Assembly (NCBI RefSeq): GCF_049274025.1
Contig: NZ_JBASRV010000049.1
Strand: one strand, 5' to 3'
From: Miniphocaeibacter sp012841535
Lineage (GTDB): Bacteria > Bacillota > Clostridia > Tissierellales > Peptoniphilaceae
Length of the DNA stretch: 64,000 nucleotides
The position numbers and the translations under genes are program-made. This document shows, one piece after another, positions 61,705 to 64,000 of the stretch; within the stretch, counting starts at the first letter, position 1; every line of letters starts with the position of its first letter. Under the pieces are notes generated by a model, which was given only the letters and a program-made list of their open reading frames with translations, had not been told where the DNA came from and did no database searches.

Positions 61705-63852
61705 CTAGTCTATGGACATACTTAATTTACTTTTATCTATTTTGTTTTTATCCGGCTTAAATAACAGGAATATATATACTACTAATACTACTAAGGCTAT
61801 TCCTGTCCATATTGTAAAATCATTACCTAATACAAGTACAGAGCCAAACTGATATATCATTAAAGATATTGTATAGGCAAATACCATTTGGTAAATTAAT
61901 GCAAAAGCTGTCCACTTACCACTTTTCATTTCCTGTCTTATTGCTCCAACTGCTGCAAAGCAAGGTATATTCAACTGGTTGAAAATCATAAAGCTCATAG
62001 CTGAAACTGTAGTAAAGGCAAGGGAAGCAAATTGAATCATGTCAGGACTTTCAAATGTTAAGTCAGCTCCAACACCTGCAACTACTCCATAGGTACTAAC
62101 AACCATTTCTTTTGCCACTAATCCTACGACAGATGAAACTGCTGCTAACCAGTTACCAAATCCTAATGGCTCAAATATAGGTGCAAAGAATTTTCCTATT
62201 GCTTCTAATAATGAATGACTTTCTGCTGAAAACTCTGCAAACTCAAATGATGTACTTATGTTTTGTAAAAACCATATTACAACTGTAGCAACTAAAATTA
62301 TTGTTCCCGCTTTTATAATAAAGGCTTTTATTCTTTGCCAAGTTACCCTTAAAACATTTCCAAATTTTGGCATATGATAGGATGGAAGTTCCATTACAAA
62401 TGGAGCAGCCTCTCCTGCAAATCTACTGGTTTTCTTTAAGATTATTCCACTAATAACTACTGCAGCTATTCCTGCAAAATAACAAATTGGAGCAAACCAC
62501 CATTTACCAACAAAAACAGATGCAGCAAATAAGGCAATTATTTCAGATTTAGCTCCACAAGGCATAAAGGAAGCAACTACAATTGTCATTCTTCTGTCCT
62601 TGTCTGATTCTATTGTTCTTGTTGCCATAATTCCCGGTACTGAACAACCTATTCCTATTAAAATCGGAATAAAAGATTTTCCCGATAAACCAAATTTCCT
62701 AAATATTCTATCTAATATAAAGGCAATTCTAGCCATATATCCTATATCTTCAAGGATAGCTATAAAGAAGTAGAGTATTGCAATAACTGGTAAAAATCCA
62801 AGTACGGCTCCTACCCCACCAATAATACCATTAACTATTAAACTTACTAGCCAAGCTGAAACTCCCCAGCCTACTAAAAGACTTTCTGCTCCACCTTGTA
62901 TAATTTCCTCAATTAATGTACCATTTACCCATTCTCCTATAATATCATTACCTATTGTTATTGAAATGTAGTAAATAGCAAACATAAATACAGCAAATAT
63001 AGGAATTGCTAAAAATCTATTTGTAACTATTCTATCTATTTTATCTGATGTACTAAGGCCAGACCTTTTATTTTTAATAATATGTTTTGTAATATTACTT
63101 ACAAAATTATATCTTCCGTCTGTTATTACTCCTTCTCCATCATCATCAAATTCTTCTTCAAATTTATTTAATAAATCACTTAATTTACTTTTTTCAGAAT
63201 CGTCTAAGCCGATTTTTTCAATTATCTTTTCATCATTTTCTAAAAGTTTAACAGCTATCCATCTCATACTGTTATGATAATCTACTTTATTTGATATTTT
63301 TTTAATGTCTTCAATATATTGTTCAATGGATTCATTAAATATTTTTAAAGGTTCTACCTTTTTATTTTTAACCTCTTCACATGCATCTATTAATTCGTCG
63401 ATTCCAGTTTTTTTCAAAGCTGAAATTTTAACTACTTTAGTTCCTAAGTGGTCCTCTAATTCATTTGTTAAAATTTTTTCTCCTGTTTTATCAACTAAAT
63501 CCATCATATTAAGAGCAATTACAACAGGAATACCTAACTCCATTAGTTGAGTAGTCAAATATAAATTTCTTTCTAGGTTTGTTGCGTCTAAAATATTAAT
63601 AATAACATCAGGATTTTCATCTATTAAATAATCCCTGGAAACTACTTCCTCTAATGTATAAGGTGATAAAGAATATATTCCTGGTAAATCTACTATATTT
63701 ATATCCTTGTCTTTTTTATATAGTCCCTCTTTTCTTTCTACTGTTACCCCTGGCCAGTTACCAACATATTGTTCACTACCGGTTAATAAATTAAATAAGG
63801 TAGTCTTACCACTATTGGGGTTACCGGCTAAAGCAATTGTAAATTTGCTCAT
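61705..63852 (-). CDS. feoB: Ferrous iron transporter FeoB
   Basis: Fe2+ permease of 715 residues with a cytoplasmic N-terminal G domain (about 1-165): P-loop GNPNSGKTTLFN, switch region YVGNWPGVTVERKEG, DLPGIYSL and NMMD. A helical spacer domain (GDI-like, about 170-260) follows, then the membrane part with two Gate domains and core helices. Key pieces are IPILIGIGCSVPGIMATRTIES by its Cys-Ser-Val-Pro and the later FMPCGAKSEII with another Cys. Its ATG follows the feoA stop (TAAATG). Iron regulation by Fur is expected, but the promoter is outside the window. Confidence 0.96.
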   Translation of the reverse strand: MSKFTIALAGNPNSGKTTLFNLLTGSEQYVGNWPGVTVERKEGLYKKDKDINIVDLPGIYSLSPYTLEEVVSRDYLIDENPDVIINILDATNLERNLYLTTQLMELGIPVVIALNMMDLVDKTGEKILTNELEDHLGTKVVKISALKKTGIDELIDACEEVKNKKVEPLKIFNESIEQYIEDIKKISNKVDYHNSMRWIAVKLLENDEKIIEKIGLDDSEKSKLSDLLNKFEEEFDDDGEGVITDGRYNFVSNITKHIIKNKRSGLSTSDKIDRIVTNRFLAIPIFAVFMFAIYYISITIGNDIIGEWVNGTLIEEIIQGGAESLLVGWGVSAWLVSLIVNGIIGGVGAVLGFLPVIAILYFFIAILEDIGYMARIAFILDRIFRKFGLSGKSFIPILIGIGCSVPGIMATRTIESDKDRRMTIVVASFMPCGAKSEIIALFAASVFVGKWWFAPICYFAGIAAVVISGIILKKTSRFAGEAAPFVMELPSYHMPKFGNVLRVTWQRIKAFIIKAGTIILVATVVIWFLQNISTSFEFAEFSAESHSLLEAIGKFFAPIFEPLGFGNWLAAVSSVVGLVAKEMVVSTYGVVAGVGADLTFESPDMIQFASLAFTTVSAMSFMIFNQLNIPCFAAVGAIRQEMKSGKWTAFALIYQMVFAYTISLMIYQFGSVLVLGNDFTIWTGIALVVLVVYIFLLFKPDKNKIDKSKLSMSID

Positions 63853-64000
63853 TTAATTCTCCTCTACTTCTATTATTTCTGCATCTTGTCTTCTTAATGT
63901 TAGTTCATAACCTCTTAAGGTAATTTGTACTGGGTCTCCTAATGGAGCAACTTTTTTAATATACAGTTCTACTCCTTTTGTTATTCCCATATCCATAATC
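63853..64000 (-). CDS. feoA: FeoA, C-terminal part (cut by window edge)
   Basis: The visible 49 codons end in the stop TAA immediately before the feoB ATG. They encode MDMGITKGVELYIKK, PLGDPVQITLRGYELTLRR, the SH3-like beta-barrel end typical of FeoA, and finish in an acidic tail. FeoA is a small cytoplasmic partner thought to modulate FeoB. The 5' end and promoter lie beyond the window. Confidence 0.92.
   Translation of the reverse strand, partial: IMDMGITKGVELYIKKVAPLGDPVQITLRGYELTLRRQDAEIIEVEEN

Noticed and set aside
1..64000. Mobile elements, CRISPR arrays, tRNA or rRNA genes
   Set aside because: Scanning showed no transposase or integrase motifs, no regularly spaced repeats and no tRNA cloverleaf or rRNA stretches.

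Overview
The window comes from a low-GC Gram-positive anaerobe (Bacillota). AT-rich third positions, strong AGGAGG-type ribosome binding sites, a T-box leader, cell-wall-binding type 2 repeats, a membrane pyrophosphatase, FeoAB and a DUF3793-flavodoxin pair all point to the Clostridia/Tissierellia side. A Tissierellales or Peptoniphilaceae-like genus is my best guess, but nothing here names the species. The region looks chromosomal and mostly housekeeping. I see no tRNA or rRNA genes, no insertion sequence, no phage genes and no CRISPR array.

Layout: 1-766 holds the start of a sensor kinase cut by the window edge. 914-2653 is a GH2 glycosidase behind a promoter region with two inverted copies of an 11-bp site. 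2812-7156 is argCJBD, the acetylated ornithine cycle. Hsp33 and a cold-shock protein follow, then methyltransferase-folC-valS under a T-box leader. 13520-18583 is a stress and repair cluster (MBL hydrolase, dtd, bifunctional Rel, recJ). 18739-23356 is ruvCAB-queA-tgt-yajC. A guanine deaminase gene and a MacB-like ABC operon with an exported CARDB-like protein follow. 28631-30541 holds poorly known genes: a hypothetical, a zinc phospholipase C-like protein with no canonical start codon, and a degenerate macro domain. sfsA-tmcAL converge on map. A CorC-type transporter, an OmpR/histidine-kinase pair, hppA and secG come next.

39274-40255 is a Fur-box-controlled DUF3793-flavodoxin pair. 40281-47206 is the histidine operon. 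Its first gene is a HisZ-HisG fusion, hisH is missing, and the mRNA begins with a 19-residue leader peptide carrying three His codons next to mutually exclusive hairpins. This is a classical translation-coupled attenuator, unusual for this group and the most notable system in the window. The rest holds transketolase, a YtrA-type regulator with two paralogous DUF5808-like membrane proteins, the tig-clpP-clpX-lon proteostasis cluster, a secreted amidase with cell-wall-binding repeats opposite an AraC regulator, and feoA-feoB with its tiny Cys-rich partner.

Most genes lie on the minus strand. Intrinsic terminators are frequent and several sit directly in front of the next gene's ribosome binding site, suggesting that partial read-through sets expression of hslO, hppA, map and lon. 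Several gene starts given here are shorter than the longest open frame because the ribosome binding site lies inside the longer frame. The only gap over 300 bases without a large gene (46958-47330) is filled by the his leader and the transketolase terminator.
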